Shown here: positions 23,549-32,586 of the stretch, piece by piece | Numbering within the stretch: position 1 is the stretch's first letter | Layout: each line of letters opens with the position of its first letter | Origin: Gammaproteobacteria bacterium | Lineage (GTDB): Bacteria; Pseudomonadota; Gammaproteobacteria; GCA-001735895 | Assembly (NCBI GenBank): GCA_024638385.1 | Contig: JAHEKJ010000019.1 | Span: 1 to 43,304 of the forward strand | Direction of reading: 5' to 3' | DNA length: 43,304 nt | The notes under the pieces: generated by a model | The model's database searches: none | Seen by the model: only the letters and a program-made list of their open reading frames with translations | Told to the model about the DNA's origin: nothing | Translations under genes and position numbers: made by a program

Positions 23549-26500
23549 TGAATCAACTCCTGCCATGAGAATCGGCCCGAGGGCACGTCTTTGAGTTTCT
23601 TGACCTTGGTCGCGGTTTCGGCGGTAAACGCGAGGTCTTCGATGAATACCGGCTCGGGCAGGTAGCCTTCCTGCCTGACCGCGGCCAGCGTGCTGCTCTT
23701 GGTGCCGTCGCTGACGGTGTCGTACTCGTTGATGACGCCGTCGCCGTTGGAGTCGTAGGTCGGCTCGAGCGGCGATCCGCCGGTGGCCATGTCGACCGCG
23801 AACTTGAAGCCATAGCCGCCGACCGAACAGGGATCGTCGACCGGCACGAAGCTGTTGAAGAACACCGTGTCGCCGCGCGCGATCGGTGACACGACCGAGC
23901 GTTCGCCGGTGTCGGGCAGGTCGAAGAACCAGCCGTGGTCGACCGAGTAGTCGAGCGCGTTGCGCGACAGCACCCGGCCCGAGAAGCCCGTTTCGAAGGT
24001 CTGCTCGATCAGGTCGGCCTGCGACAGCGCATCGTCGCCGGTATCCCAGACGCCGTAGAATGACTGTGTGCCGGTGCTGGTCTTGTCCGCGTCGACCAGG
24101 TACTGGCCGGTGCCGAAGTAGACCATCAGGTTGGGCGCGTTCGACGGCGAGCCCGAATCGGGCTGCGTCGGATGCCTGGCCATTACCGGCTTGGACGTGA
24201 TCGGCTGCCCGGCCGGGGTCGAGAACAGCGGCACCGGCGTCGAGCCGCTCTTGTAGGCCACGGACCACTGGCTGGCATTGTTGCTCGACAGGTCGAAGGC
24301 CCACAGGTTGCCCTGCAAATCGCCGGCGTAGACGCGGTCGACCGTGCCGTCGCCGTCGACGTCGACCGGCTGCGGGGTCGCGAGGCCGTTGCGATTGGAC
24401 GCGTCGCCGACGCCGGTCGTGATCTTCCAGTAGTCACCGGTCGTCCAGGTGCCGTCGGTAGCGCCGGCCTCGATGTCGACGATGAACAGCTGCGCCTCGC
24501 CGCTGCCGAGGTCGTTGTAGCCGTTGCCGAAGATCGCGACCCACTTGCCGCTGTTCGTCAGCCCGACGAACGGTCGGCTGAAGGTATAGCCGAGATCGAT
24601 GTCGTCGGCATTGGTGAATTCCCACAGCGCGATCTTGGCGGCGTTGGCCTCGTTGGCGTAAAGCGCCGGGTCGGTCACGTTGAGCGCGAACAGGCCGCGC
24701 GCGCCGCTGCGCACCGCGCCGATCAGCACGGTGTGCCACTCGGTGGTGCTGCCGGACGAGATATGGACATCGGACAGCGTCGGCGTCTCGTCGACGTAGA
24801 ACCGGTGCACGTAGTTCGGCTCGGTCATGTGATGCAGGCCTTCGCCGACATTGCTCGACGCGAACATCTCCGGCACATAGGCGAATATCTCCTGGCCGTC
24901 GCTGTCGGCAAAGCCGTGCAGCATGCCGTCGTTGGCGCCGGCGTAAACCACTTTCTTACGGTTCTTGTAGGTGCCGTTCTTGTACTCGGAATAGGCCTGC
25001 GCTCCGGTCGGAAACGGCGTTTGGTCGGGCCAGTTCAGCGAGGGCTCGCCGACGAATACCGGGCCCGAGTTGACGAGATCGCCGAGCAGCGACAGGCGCT
25101 CGCGAAAGAACAGGCCGGTGCCCTCGTTGGAGCGGTCGCCGCGCAGGTAGTCGAGGCGCGCTTCGCCGGTCGTGTCGGGATCGGTGCCGCCGATCGCGTT
25201 GGTTTTGAGGTCATTCTTCATGTCGGTGGAAAGATTGGCCCACTGAAACGGCACGCCGTCAGGCGTTGCAAGCGATTTGTTGTAGGTGAAGACCTTGCGC
25301 GGGTTGGCGCTGAAATCGCGCCCGTTGAGGTTCGATGCGGCGTCCCATTTCGGCGTCGCCGCCAGCTCGCCGGTATCGAGATCGATGATCGGGAACGCGA
25401 GCAGGTTGCCCTGCCAGCGGTTGGGGTTGAACTGCGCGAGGTAGACCACCGACTCGGTGCTCAGGCGCGCCGAGTTGATCGCGACCGCGGCGGCGGTGTC
25501 GGTGCGCTCGGAAATGTTGGTGATCGCGGCCGACAGCGACGCGCGCAACTGCTCCGGGCTCTGCGCGTTCAGGAACTTGCCGCGGCCGTTGTAAGCGGCG
25601 TGCCACAGGTCGTCGATCGTCGTGTTGGCGTCGGCGACCGGCGTCGGCCAGACGAAGCCCTCGGCCAGCGGATCGGTCGGCGGGTTGATCGAGCCGTTCA
25701 CGCCGAAACCGACGGTGAAGGTCACGAGATGCTGGTGCGTGGCCTCGTCGACGGTCGCCTGGATCGGCACCTTGTCGTCGAGGTCGCCGCGCAGGTCGGT
25801 CTCGTAGTTGCGCATCGCGACGTCGGCAAGGGTGTTACTCACGCCATCGGCGTAGTTGCCGCCGTCGTTGGACTGGTCTTTGTCGCCGTCGAAAATCGTG
25901 TCGTTGGCATTGCTGCCACCGTCGGCATCCCGGTTGCCGACGCCCGGATTCAGGCTGCCGTTCCAGAAGCCGTCGGTCATCAGGATGTTGAAGTTTTGCT
26001 GGCATTCGCCGCCGTCCGCGGCCGGCAGGATCGGGCCGGTGCCGTCGTCTACCATGAAATAGTCACCGGCGTCGCGCAGCGCGCTCCGCAGCGGCGTGGG
26101 GTTGGGAGTGATGACGAACGCGTACAGCTTGTCCAGCTGGTCGCGCTTGTTGGCGGCGTCGCTCATCGTCGCGATATCGTCGAGCGGACCGAAATTGATC
26201 ATGCTCGAGCCCATGCGCGACGCATCGGTATTGTTGATCGTGTCGCCGATGACGGACTTGGTCACGTTGATGCGCGAGCGGTGGTACTGGAACCAGTTGG
26301 CGAAATTCTGCATTTCCGCGCTGCCGGCGGCGATCTCGACGCGCGTGTTGGCGTCGGTGTATTCGACCACGCCGTCGGAATCCGAGTCGCTCCAGACGTG
26401 GTAGGTCGGGATCCAGAACTCGGTGGTCGTCTTGATGCCCTCGGTGAACGTATGATTGATCTCGAGGTTGACCTTTTCACCGGTCGGAAAGTCCGGGTGC

Positions 26501-26973
26501 TTGAGCGCCGCGGTCGGAACGGCATCCTCGTACATCGGCGTGCCGTCGGCGTTGGTGCCCGCCCACGGCTTGTAGGTGACGCTCGGGTTGTAGTAGTTCG
26601 GGTTCGCCAGGTGATTGCGCCCGACCCAGCCCATGTCCCACTGCGCGTCGGTTCCGTTGGCCGGCGGCAGCACGAAGAACCAGGTCGGATAAAGAAGGGA
26701 AAAATTCGGCGAGTAGTACGCACGCCACTGTCCGTCGACGGCCAGTGCTCCGTTGAAGGTGGAAAGCCCGGTGTCGGCGCGCATCATCGTTTCGAAGTCC
26801 ATGCTGCCCGAGTCGTCGAGGGTGAAGTACACGTTCGGCTCGACGATGGTCGACAGGTACAGCGGCGCCGCCGGCAGGACGCCGGGGGCAGAATGCCCCT
26901 GCTGCAGCGGCATCGCCGTGAACAGGGCGGCCGCGAGGATGCGTGCAAGTGAGGCTCTGGATTGCTTGATCAT
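23545..26973 (-). CDS. pilY1: Pilus tip adhesin/priming protein PilY1
   Basis: A 1142-residue exported protein with signal peptide (about residues 1-28). The von Willebrand A-type region starts with FTLDDSGSMDF, the DxSxS metal site being D53-S55-S57. This is the mechanosensing/adhesive part of PilY1. The C-terminal half is the conserved PilY beta-propeller (YAGANDGMLHGF, GDLQGNLWAFDLSS). It contains a calcium loop DVDGDGTVD at residues 871-879, equivalent to the calcium site that controls pilus retraction in P. aeruginosa PilY1. Two further dockerin/EF-like loops are visible (DSDSDGVVEY near 194, DSNGDGVINEYD near 1075). Length is close to the Pseudomonas protein (about 1160). It primes assembly together with the minor pilins and sits at the pilus tip. 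Confidence 0.93.
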   Translation of the reverse strand: MIKQSRASLARILAAALFTAMPLQQGHSAPGVLPAAPLYLSTIVEPNVYFTLDDSGSMDFETMMRADTGLSTFNGALAVDGQWRAYYSPNFSLLYPTWFFVLPPANGTDAQWDMGWVGRNHLANPNYYNPSVTYKPWAGTNADGTPMYEDAVPTAALKHPDFPTGEKVNLEINHTFTEGIKTTTEFWIPTYHVWSDSDSDGVVEYTDANTRVEIAAGSAEMQNFANWFQYHRSRINVTKSVIGDTINNTDASRMGSSMINFGPLDDIATMSDAANKRDQLDKLYAFVITPNPTPLRSALRDAGDYFMVDDGTGPILPAADGGECQQNFNILMTDGFWNGSLNPGVGNRDADGGSNANDTIFDGDKDQSNDGGNYADGVSNTLADVAMRNYETDLRGDLDDKVPIQATVDEATHQHLVTFTVGFGVNGSINPPTDPLAEGFVWPTPVADANTTIDDLWHAAYNGRGKFLNAQSPEQLRASLSAAITNISERTDTAAAVAINSARLSTESVVYLAQFNPNRWQGNLLAFPIIDLDTGELAATPKWDAASNLNGRDFSANPRKVFTYNKSLATPDGVPFQWANLSTDMKNDLKTNAIGGTDPDTTGEARLDYLRGDRSNEGTGLFFRERLSLLGDLVNSGPVFVGEPSLNWPDQTPFPTGAQAYSEYKNGTYKNRKKVVYAGANDGMLHGFADSDGQEIFAYVPEMFASSNVGEGLHHMTEPNYVHRFYVDETPTLSDVHISSGSTTEWHTVLIGAVRSGARGLFALNVTDPALYANEANAAKIALWEFTNADDIDLGYTFSRPFVGLTNSGKWVAIFGNGYNDLGSGEAQLFIVDIEAGATDGTWTTGDYWKITTGVGDASNRNGLATPQPVDVDGDGTVDRVYAGDLQGNLWAFDLSSNNASQWSVAYKSGSTPVPLFSTPAGQPITSKPVMARHPTQPDSGSPSNAPNLMVYFGTGQYLVDADKTSTGTQSFYGVWDTGDDALSQADLIEQTFETGFSGRVLSRNALDYSVDHGWFFDLPDTGERSVVSPIARGDTVFFNSFVPVDDPCSVGGYGFKFAVDMATGGSPLEPTYDSNGDGVINEYDTVSDGTKSSTLAAVRQEGYLPEPVFIEDLAFTAETATKVKKLKDVPSGRFSWQELIQ

Positions 26974-26989
26974 GGGATTTCTCCTGAAC

Positions 26990-27535
26990 TTAATACTCTT
27001 TTCCGTAATATGACTGGACGATGCGATAGGTATTGCCCGTCTGGCCTGCCCCCCTTGCGGTCACCCTGAAATTGGATATCGTCAAGCCCGGCTGGCTGCT
27101 GCCGTAGCCGCCGATGTTGACCGCGGCGACCTCGTTCTGCGAGCGGTCGCCGAGATACTTGATGATGAAGCGGGGCTGCTCGGCGACGTAGGAAAGCGTC
27201 GTCGGCGCCACCTGCGCAGCGTCCCAGACCGCGTAATCCATGTAGTCCGGATCTTCGTCGGTCTTGTCGAACAGGCCCTGGGTCGGGTCGCTGAATGCGG
27301 TTTTCGAAATCGATGCGCCGATGTAGGCCTCGGCGTCGCGCAGGCCGGCCTCGGCCGCGTTGAAGGTCATGCCGGCCTCGCGCTGGTTGCCGGCCATGCT
27401 GACCTCGGTGCGCGTCGCCTGCATCGAGGTCACGCCGATGATCGTCAGCGCGATGAGGATGATCAGGCTGACGACGAGCGTCATGCCGGATTGTTGCCTG
27501 TGTTTCAGTCTATTCATGTCGTTCAAACCGTTCAT
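26990..27535 (-). CDS. pilX: Minor pilin PilX
   Basis: The ATG at 27535 shares a base with the pilW stop (TAATG) and gives 181 residues; an ATG at 27517 is an alternative. The leader ends RQQSG, then MTLVVSLIILIALTIIGVTSM. The glutamate at position 5 is replaced by Val, as is usual for PilX. NQREAGMTFNAAEAGLRDAEA is the typical PilX helix. The protein belongs to the minor pilin priming complex with PilV, PilW, PilE and FimT/FimU and associates with PilY1. Confidence 0.88.
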   Translation of the reverse strand: MNGLNDMNRLKHRQQSGMTLVVSLIILIALTIIGVTSMQATRTEVSMAGNQREAGMTFNAAEAGLRDAEAYIGASISKTAFSDPTQGLFDKTDEDPDYMDYAVWDAAQVAPTTLSYVAEQPRFIIKYLGDRSQNEVAAVNIGGYGSSQPGLTISNFRVTARGAGQTGNTYRIVQSYYGKEY

Positions 27536-28572
27536 TACCCGCCCAACCGGTTGCGCAGCGCGATGGTGGTCGTGAAGATCTGGCGCAGGCGGCGGTCCGC
27601 CGGCGTCACCGTGGCGCCGTTGAAAGTATAGGTCTGGTTGTCCTCGGCGAGGAAGTCGGAGTCCGAGCGCAGCAGCAGCATCAGCCGGATCGACATGATG
27701 TCGAAGGTGTCGGGGACGTTGTCGATCGTGACGTACTGGTTCGGGAAGTTGTCGCCGTCGGTATCGAGGCCGTACAGGATCTGCATTTCCTCGACGCCGT
27801 CGACCAGCTCGATATCGTTGCCGTTCTCCGAGCGCCACAGCGCGGGGGCGCTGGCGCCGGCCTGGATCGAGTAGGTCACGGTCTGCATTTCGAACATCGC
27901 GGCATCCGAGCCGTAGGTCTGCGACAGGCAGTGGGCGGAGCCGCCGCCGCCCTTGCAGCTGTCCGGGTTGTAGTTACCGGGCGTGCCGGCGGTGGGCGCG
28001 CCGGTGTTGTGCACGATCGCGTTCTGGCTCGCGTTGGTGCTGTTGGTCTTGTTGGTGACCTGGAAGATATCGGCGCCGCGGCAATTGCTGACCATGACGA
28101 TGTCGTCAGGCTGGATGGAAGCGGTCGCGGTGACGTGAAGCATCGCCGAGGACGACACGTTGTACGGCGGGTGCACGTTGACCTGGGTCGGTTTCGCGCC
28201 GCGCACCGTGATGCTGTCGGAGCCGTTGAGGCCGTCGCCGTCGCTGCCGGTGATGATGCCGCCGGCGAGAAAATCGTGCAGCGCCGGGTTGTAGTCGGGG
28301 CTGTCGACGTTCAGGTTGTTGATGATGTTCTCGGTGTCGTCCGGGTCGAAGGTCGCGCAGCCGAAGAAGCCGGCCATGCGCAGGTCCTGCGCCATCGTCT
28401 CCATCGCGAAGCGACCGTTCTCCTGGATCCGCCCGATCGCGTCGGTGAACGAGTAGCTGGCCTTGTTGCCGATGTAGACCTGGACGACGCCGCCGAGCAG
28501 GAACAGGCTGATGACCAGCGCGACGAGGATTTCGACCATCGAGATGCCAAGTTGACGAGTGTGAGTATTCAT
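27535..28572 (-). CDS. pilW: Minor pilin PilW
   Basis: The ATG at 28572 overlaps the pilV stop (ATGA) and gives 345 residues. The prepilin leader MNTHTRQLG is followed by ISMVEILVALVISLFLLGGV with Glu at mature position 5. NGRFAMETMAQDLRMAGFFGC is the PilW-specific motif after the hydrophobic helix. The C-terminal RRLRQIFTTTIALRNRL is likewise typical. Several Cys residues may form disulfides. It is part of the priming complex. Confidence 0.92.
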   Translation of the reverse strand: MNTHTRQLGISMVEILVALVISLFLLGGVVQVYIGNKASYSFTDAIGRIQENGRFAMETMAQDLRMAGFFGCATFDPDDTENIINNLNVDSPDYNPALHDFLAGGIITGSDGDGLNGSDSITVRGAKPTQVNVHPPYNVSSSAMLHVTATASIQPDDIVMVSNCRGADIFQVTNKTNSTNASQNAIVHNTGAPTAGTPGNYNPDSCKGGGGSAHCLSQTYGSDAAMFEMQTVTYSIQAGASAPALWRSENGNDIELVDGVEEMQILYGLDTDGDNFPNQYVTIDNVPDTFDIMSIRLMLLLRSDSDFLAEDNQTYTFNGATVTPADRRLRQIFTTTIALRNRLGG

Positions 28573-29048
28573 GGGAGCAGAATGACCGAGTAACAGGTTA
28601 AATCGACGTCTGAATCGGCGCCGCAATCGGTGCCGGTGGCACCGGTGCCTTCGTCGTCCCACATGACCGTGACGACGAGCTGGGTGGCATCGCCGGTGAT
28701 GATGCCGCGACCGCCCGGCAGGTTTTGCACCTCGGCCTTCCAGTCGGCGGCGTCGGAGGTGACCAGCTGCACCGAGTTGCAGGCGCTGGTCATGCAATCC
28801 TGTTCGTAGTCGTCGGCGGTATCGATGTCGGCATAGCCGCCGAACTGCGTATTATTGGCGCGAATTCGGTCGGCCATGTTGTAGCCGATCCAGACCGCCT
28901 GGCTGTGATTCAGCGCGCTCGAATTCTGCTTCATCGACGTGATCTGTAACGCCGCGATACCGAGCAGGCCGACCGAGATGACCAGCAGCGCGACCATCGA
29001 TTCAATCATGGTCAGGCCGTGCTGGTGGCGGTGGCGATTTACGTGCAT
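28569..29048 (-). CDS. pilV: Minor pilin PilV
   Basis: A 159-residue prepilin; the ATG at 29048 lies inside the 3' end of the fimT-like gene (10-bp overlap). The leader MHVNRHRHQHG is followed by LTMIESMVALLVISVGLLGIA, with Glu at mature position 5 and the PilV-type ISVGLLG phrase. QAVWIGYNMADRIRANN is typical of PilV. Three or four cysteines in the body may be paired. It is required for priming by analogy. Confidence 0.9.
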   Translation of the reverse strand: MHVNRHRHQHGLTMIESMVALLVISVGLLGIAALQITSMKQNSSALNHSQAVWIGYNMADRIRANNTQFGGYADIDTADDYEQDCMTSACNSVQLVTSDAADWKAEVQNLPGGRGIITGDATQLVVTVMWDDEGTGATGTDCGADSDVDLTCYSVILLP

Positions 29049-29548
29049 GATGCGCCTCCTCCCTGGCGGACCCGGCCGGTATTGGAAATCGTGATCGACT
29101 TCATGTGGGCCGTGCCGCGCTCGTCGCACAGCTTGAAGCTGCCGGTCGAGTTGGGGGCGAAGCCGCGGTTGTCGTAGGTCACGACGGCGCCGGCGTCGCT
29201 GACCAGGGTGTTGCCGCCCCCGAGCGGCTGCTGCACGCGCAGCAGTTCGTCGCCGGCGGAGAATGCACCGCTGGCGTCGACGTCGACGAACACGATCCAG
29301 CCGTCGGCCCAGTCCGTCGACGAGCAGCTGGCCTGGTCGTTGCTGGCGCATACGATGACCGACTGGTGGCGGCTGACCGCCGCGCTGCGCGCGAGCGCCA
29401 GGTGGCCGACGAGCGTGTTAATCTGCGTGGCGAGGCGGTCGTTTTTGATAAACTCGGACATCGACGGCACGCCGATTGCCATGACGAGGGCGATCAGCGC
29501 GGTCGTTATCAGTATCTCGAGCAGCGTAAAGCCTGAATTCTTTTTCAT
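29039..29548 (-). CDS. fimT: FimT/FimU (GspH-like) minor pilin
   Basis: A 169-residue prepilin; the ATG at 29548 was chosen because it gives the normal short leader MKKNSG followed by FTLLEILITTALIALVMAIG. A longer frame to 29602 would add 18 residues. The body has the GspH/FimT pattern: LARSAAVSRHQSVIVC, WADGWIVFVD and a C-terminal cysteine pair. FimU caps the minor pilin complex, while FimT is linked to DNA binding during natural transformation in some species. The two cannot be told apart here. It is the first gene of the minor pilin operon; I see no convincing promoter in the 133 bp upstream. Confidence 0.88.
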   Translation of the reverse strand: MKKNSGFTLLEILITTALIALVMAIGVPSMSEFIKNDRLATQINTLVGHLALARSAAVSRHQSVIVCASNDQASCSSTDWADGWIVFVDVDASGAFSAGDELLRVQQPLGGGNTLVSDAGAVVTYDNRGFAPNSTGSFKLCDERGTAHMKSITISNTGRVRQGGGASCT

Positions 29549-29681
29549 GACCTGTATCCTAATCCATCCGGAAGAAAAGTCCGTCGAAAGAAGATAGAAC
29601 ATAAAAAAGCACCGATGAACGGTAATTGCTCCGAATCGCCGGCCAAACCGGTCACACCAAAGTTGAGAAACGCGTCACACT

Positions 29682-30362
29682 ATGTCTTGCGATAACCGTC
29701 ACCCGCGCTCGATTCGCAGCTTCGTCCGCCGCGCCGGGCGCATGACCCCCGGGCAGAAGCTCGCGCTCGAGAAGCTCTGGCCCCGTTACGGTATCGAGTA
29801 CCGCGAAGCTCTCGCCGACCTGCCTGCCGGGTATGCCGCGTGCAAGCTCGAGATCGGCATCGGCAACGGCGACGCGCTGCTCGCGATGGCGGCGGCCGAC
29901 CCGGACAGTCTCTACCTCGGCGTCGACGTGCACGAGCCCGGCCTCGGCCGCTGCCTCAACGGCATCGACGCGGCCGTCCTCGGCAACGTCCGTCTGTTTC
30001 GCCACGACGCCGTCGAGGTGTTGCGGCACATGATCGCGCCGGCGTCGCTCGATCGCGTGCTGCTGTTCTTTCCCGACCCCTGGCCGAAGAAACGCCACCA
30101 CAAGCGCCGCATCGTCAACGCGGCTTTTCGCGACCTGGTGCATGCCGCGCTAAAGCCCGCCGGGACGTTCCACGTCGCCACCGACTGGCAGGATTACGCC
30201 GAGGATATCGCCGCCCAGCTGCTCGCCGACGACCGTTTCGAGAACCGCGGCGACGCCGACGGCTTCAGCCCGCGCCCCGCCTACCGGCCGGCGACGCGCT
30301 TCGAGCGGCGCGGCCGGCGCCTCGGCCACGGCGTCTGGGACCTGGTGTTCGTCAGAAAATGA
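29682..30362 (+). CDS. trmB: tRNA (guanine-N7)-methyltransferase
   Basis: A 226-residue enzyme that methylates G46 of tRNA with S-adenosylmethionine. The motifs are LEIGIGNGDALLAMA (SAM binding), LGVDVHEPGLGRCL, and the family signature FFPDPWPKKRHHKRRIVN. The C-terminal FERRGRRLGHGVWDL is also characteristic. Length is normal. It is divergent from the minor pilin operon and its 3' end overlaps the convergent transporter gene by 11 bp. Confidence 0.95.
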   Translation: MSCDNRHPRSIRSFVRRAGRMTPGQKLALEKLWPRYGIEYREALADLPAGYAACKLEIGIGNGDALLAMAAADPDSLYLGVDVHEPGLGRCLNGIDAAVLGNVRLFRHDAVEVLRHMIAPASLDRVLLFFPDPWPKKRHHKRRIVNAAFRDLVHAALKPAGTFHVATDWQDYAEDIAAQLLADDRFENRGDADGFSPRPAYRPATRFERRGRRLGHGVWDLVFVRK

Positions 30363-32346
30363 GATTCATCATGCCGATCATGACGACGATGAACAGCACG
30401 CTCATGAAGAAACCGGCGCGCATGAAATCGGGCACGCCGTAGCCGCCCGGTCCCTTGATCAGCGCGTTGACCTGGTGGGTCGGCAACAGGAACGAGTTGG
30501 AGCAGGCTAGCGCCACGGTCAGCGCGAACATCGCCGGGTTGGCGCCGACACCGATCGCGATGTTGACCGCCAGCGGCACCAGCAGCACGGTCGCGCCGAC
30601 GTTCGACATGACCAGCGTGAAGAAGGTCGCGAGCACCGCCAGCGCCGACTGGATGACCCAGATCGGCATGTCGCCGACCACCGCCAGCGTCTCCTCGGCG
30701 ATCCACTTGGCGGTGCCGCTGGTCTCGACCGCGAGGCCCAGCGGGATCAGGCTCGCGAGCAGGAACACCGTGCTCCAGGACACCGACTGGTAAGCCTCTT
30801 CGATCTTGAGCACGCCGGAGACGACCATGCCGATCGCGCCGGCCATCAGCGCGACCGACAGGCGCAGGTCGGTAAACAGCACCATGAACAGCGTCAGGCC
30901 GAAGAACAGCGCGGCCCACGAGACCTTGTTGGGCCGGATTTCCTCGCGCGGGTACTCGGAGGTCACGATGACGAAGTTGCGATCGCGCTCGAGATGCGCG
31001 AGCGCCCGCCAGGTCGTGTGCGCGAGGATCGTGTCGCCGGCCTCGAACGGCGTGTCGCGGATATTGTCGCCCTCGACCAGGGTTTCGCCGTCGCGGTGCA
31101 GCGCGACCATCGCGAGCCCATAGGTCTTGCGCATCCAGACGTCGCGCGCCGACTTGCCGATCAGCGACGAGCCGGGCGGGATGACGATCTCGGCAATGCC
31201 GGCCTGGGCCGACGACAGGACCTCGGAAAAAACGCGCAAACCCTTCTGGATCCTGAGTTCGTACTTGTCGACGAAGTCGCGCAGGTGCGCCGGCGAGCAG
31301 AGGATGCCGAGCGCCGAGTTCGGGCCGATGTCGACGTCGCGCGACAGGTCGCCGCGACTCGCGCGCATGCTCGCGCCGAACGGCTTGACCGCGATCACGC
31401 GGATCTTGTTGGCCGATTCGATATCGTCGAGTACCTGGCCGACCAGCGGGCTGTCCTCGGGCACGATGACCTCGAACAGCGAGTAATCGACGCCGTAGAC
31501 CTCTTGTAAATACTTGCTACTGCCGGCGGTGGTGCCGGTCGAGTCCGCCGACACGCTGGGCAGCACGTAGCGCCCGGCGACGACGAAATAGAGGATACCG
31601 GTCGTCACCAGCGCAAGCCCGATCGGCGTGACCGAGAACAGGCTCCAGGTCTCCATCTGGCTTTCCGCCGGCAGCGCGCGGTTAGACGTCAGGATCAGGT
31701 CGTTGAGCAGGATCAGCGGTGACGAGCCGACCATCGTCATCGTGCCGCCGAGAATCGCGGTAAAGCCCATCGGCATCAGCAGGCGCGACATCGGCAATCC
31801 CGCGCGCACCGAGATCCGGCTGACGACCGGCAGAAACAGCGCCGCGGCGCCGATATTTTGCATGAACGACGAAATGACGCCGACGGTGCCGGCGACGATC
31901 GGGATGATGCGGCTCTCGGAGGTGCCGCCGAAATTGAGGATCACGCCCGCGACCTTGCTCATGATGCCGGTCTTGTCGAGTCCGGCGCCGATGATCATGA
32001 CCGCGATGATCGCGATAACGGCGTTCGACGCGAAGCCGTCGAACAGGTGCGCGGTGTCGACCAGGCCCCGTTCGAGCCCCATCAGCGGCGCCACCATCGA
32101 CGACAGGCCGAGCAACACCATGATCGTGATCGCGGCCTCGTCGACGTTGACGATCTCGAAGACGAACAGATAAATGGTCAGCAGCAGGAGGGCCGTCACC
32201 CAGCCGATTTCGACGCTCGGCGCGAGCCCGATGACATGCGAGCCGATCAGCGCGAAGATGATCCCGGCAATCCATTTGATGCCGCGTTGGCGGCGCAGCC
32301 TGACCCAGCGTAGCCTGACCTTCAGGATGCGGGAAAATCTGCTCAA
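30352..32346 (-). CDS. SLC13-family permease with two RCK_C (TrkA-C) domains
   Basis: A membrane transporter of the SLC13/DASS class, 664 residues if the TTG at 32346 is the start. The frame is open to another TTG at 32466, and no ATG is available, so the N-terminus is uncertain. Hydrophobic helices form two blocks. The first includes FASNAVIAIIAVMIIGAGLDKTGI and IPIVAGTVGVISSFMQNIGAAALFLPV. The second holds IWVIQSALAVLATFFTLVMSNVGATVLLVPL. Between them are two TrkA-C-like regulatory domains (YSLFEVIVPEDSPLVGQVL and IAEIVIPPGSSLIGKSARD). Such proteins carry dicarboxylates, sulfate or other anions with sodium. Substrate cannot be told. Confidence 0.85.
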   Translation of the reverse strand: MSRFSRILKVRLRWVRLRRQRGIKWIAGIIFALIGSHVIGLAPSVEIGWVTALLLLTIYLFVFEIVNVDEAAITIMVLLGLSSMVAPLMGLERGLVDTAHLFDGFASNAVIAIIAVMIIGAGLDKTGIMSKVAGVILNFGGTSESRIIPIVAGTVGVISSFMQNIGAAALFLPVVSRISVRAGLPMSRLLMPMGFTAILGGTMTMVGSSPLILLNDLILTSNRALPAESQMETWSLFSVTPIGLALVTTGILYFVVAGRYVLPSVSADSTGTTAGSSKYLQEVYGVDYSLFEVIVPEDSPLVGQVLDDIESANKIRVIAVKPFGASMRASRGDLSRDVDIGPNSALGILCSPAHLRDFVDKYELRIQKGLRVFSEVLSSAQAGIAEIVIPPGSSLIGKSARDVWMRKTYGLAMVALHRDGETLVEGDNIRDTPFEAGDTILAHTTWRALAHLERDRNFVIVTSEYPREEIRPNKVSWAALFFGLTLFMVLFTDLRLSVALMAGAIGMVVSGVLKIEEAYQSVSWSTVFLLASLIPLGLAVETSGTAKWIAEETLAVVGDMPIWVIQSALAVLATFFTLVMSNVGATVLLVPLAVNIAIGVGANPAMFALTVALACSNSFLLPTHQVNALIKGPGGYGVPDFMRAGFFMSVLFIVVMIGMMNLIF

Positions 32347-32586
32347 CTGCGACTCGTGCCCTCGACTGGCGAGCCCGGGGCCGAATCCACGCCGCGCCCG
32401 GGTATCGAATTGATGTTGTCTAAAACCGTTTGAATCAAGCGGCGTCGGCCATGATAACGCCTGCAAGACGAGACAGGTATATCCAAAGTAGTGTACACAA
32501 TATTACCAGAGTGACAAAACGGCGGGCGTCGCCGCGTCCGGCAAAACCCGTTAGAATCGGCAATCGACCGATCGAGGTATCCCGGC
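32347..32586. other. Divergent gap between SLC13 permease and prkB
   Basis: About 240 bp between two divergent starts. I see a TAGAAT hexamer (32552-32557) 30 bp before prkB, with no good -35, and nothing else of note. If the permease starts at the farther TTG (32466), the gap is 120 bp. Confidence 0.5.

Noticed and set aside
24172-26952. Very long open frame (over 900 codons) antisense to pilY1
   Set aside because: High GC content leaves stop-free antisense frames throughout this window (also at 1281-3239, 3632-5557 and 12930-15104). They are rich in Arg/Ala/Asp, have no motifs and oppose well-identified genes.
32347-32466. N-terminal extension of the SLC13 permease
   Set aside because: The 40 extra residues look like translated intergenic sequence without conserved features. 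The later TTG was preferred, though neither start is certain.
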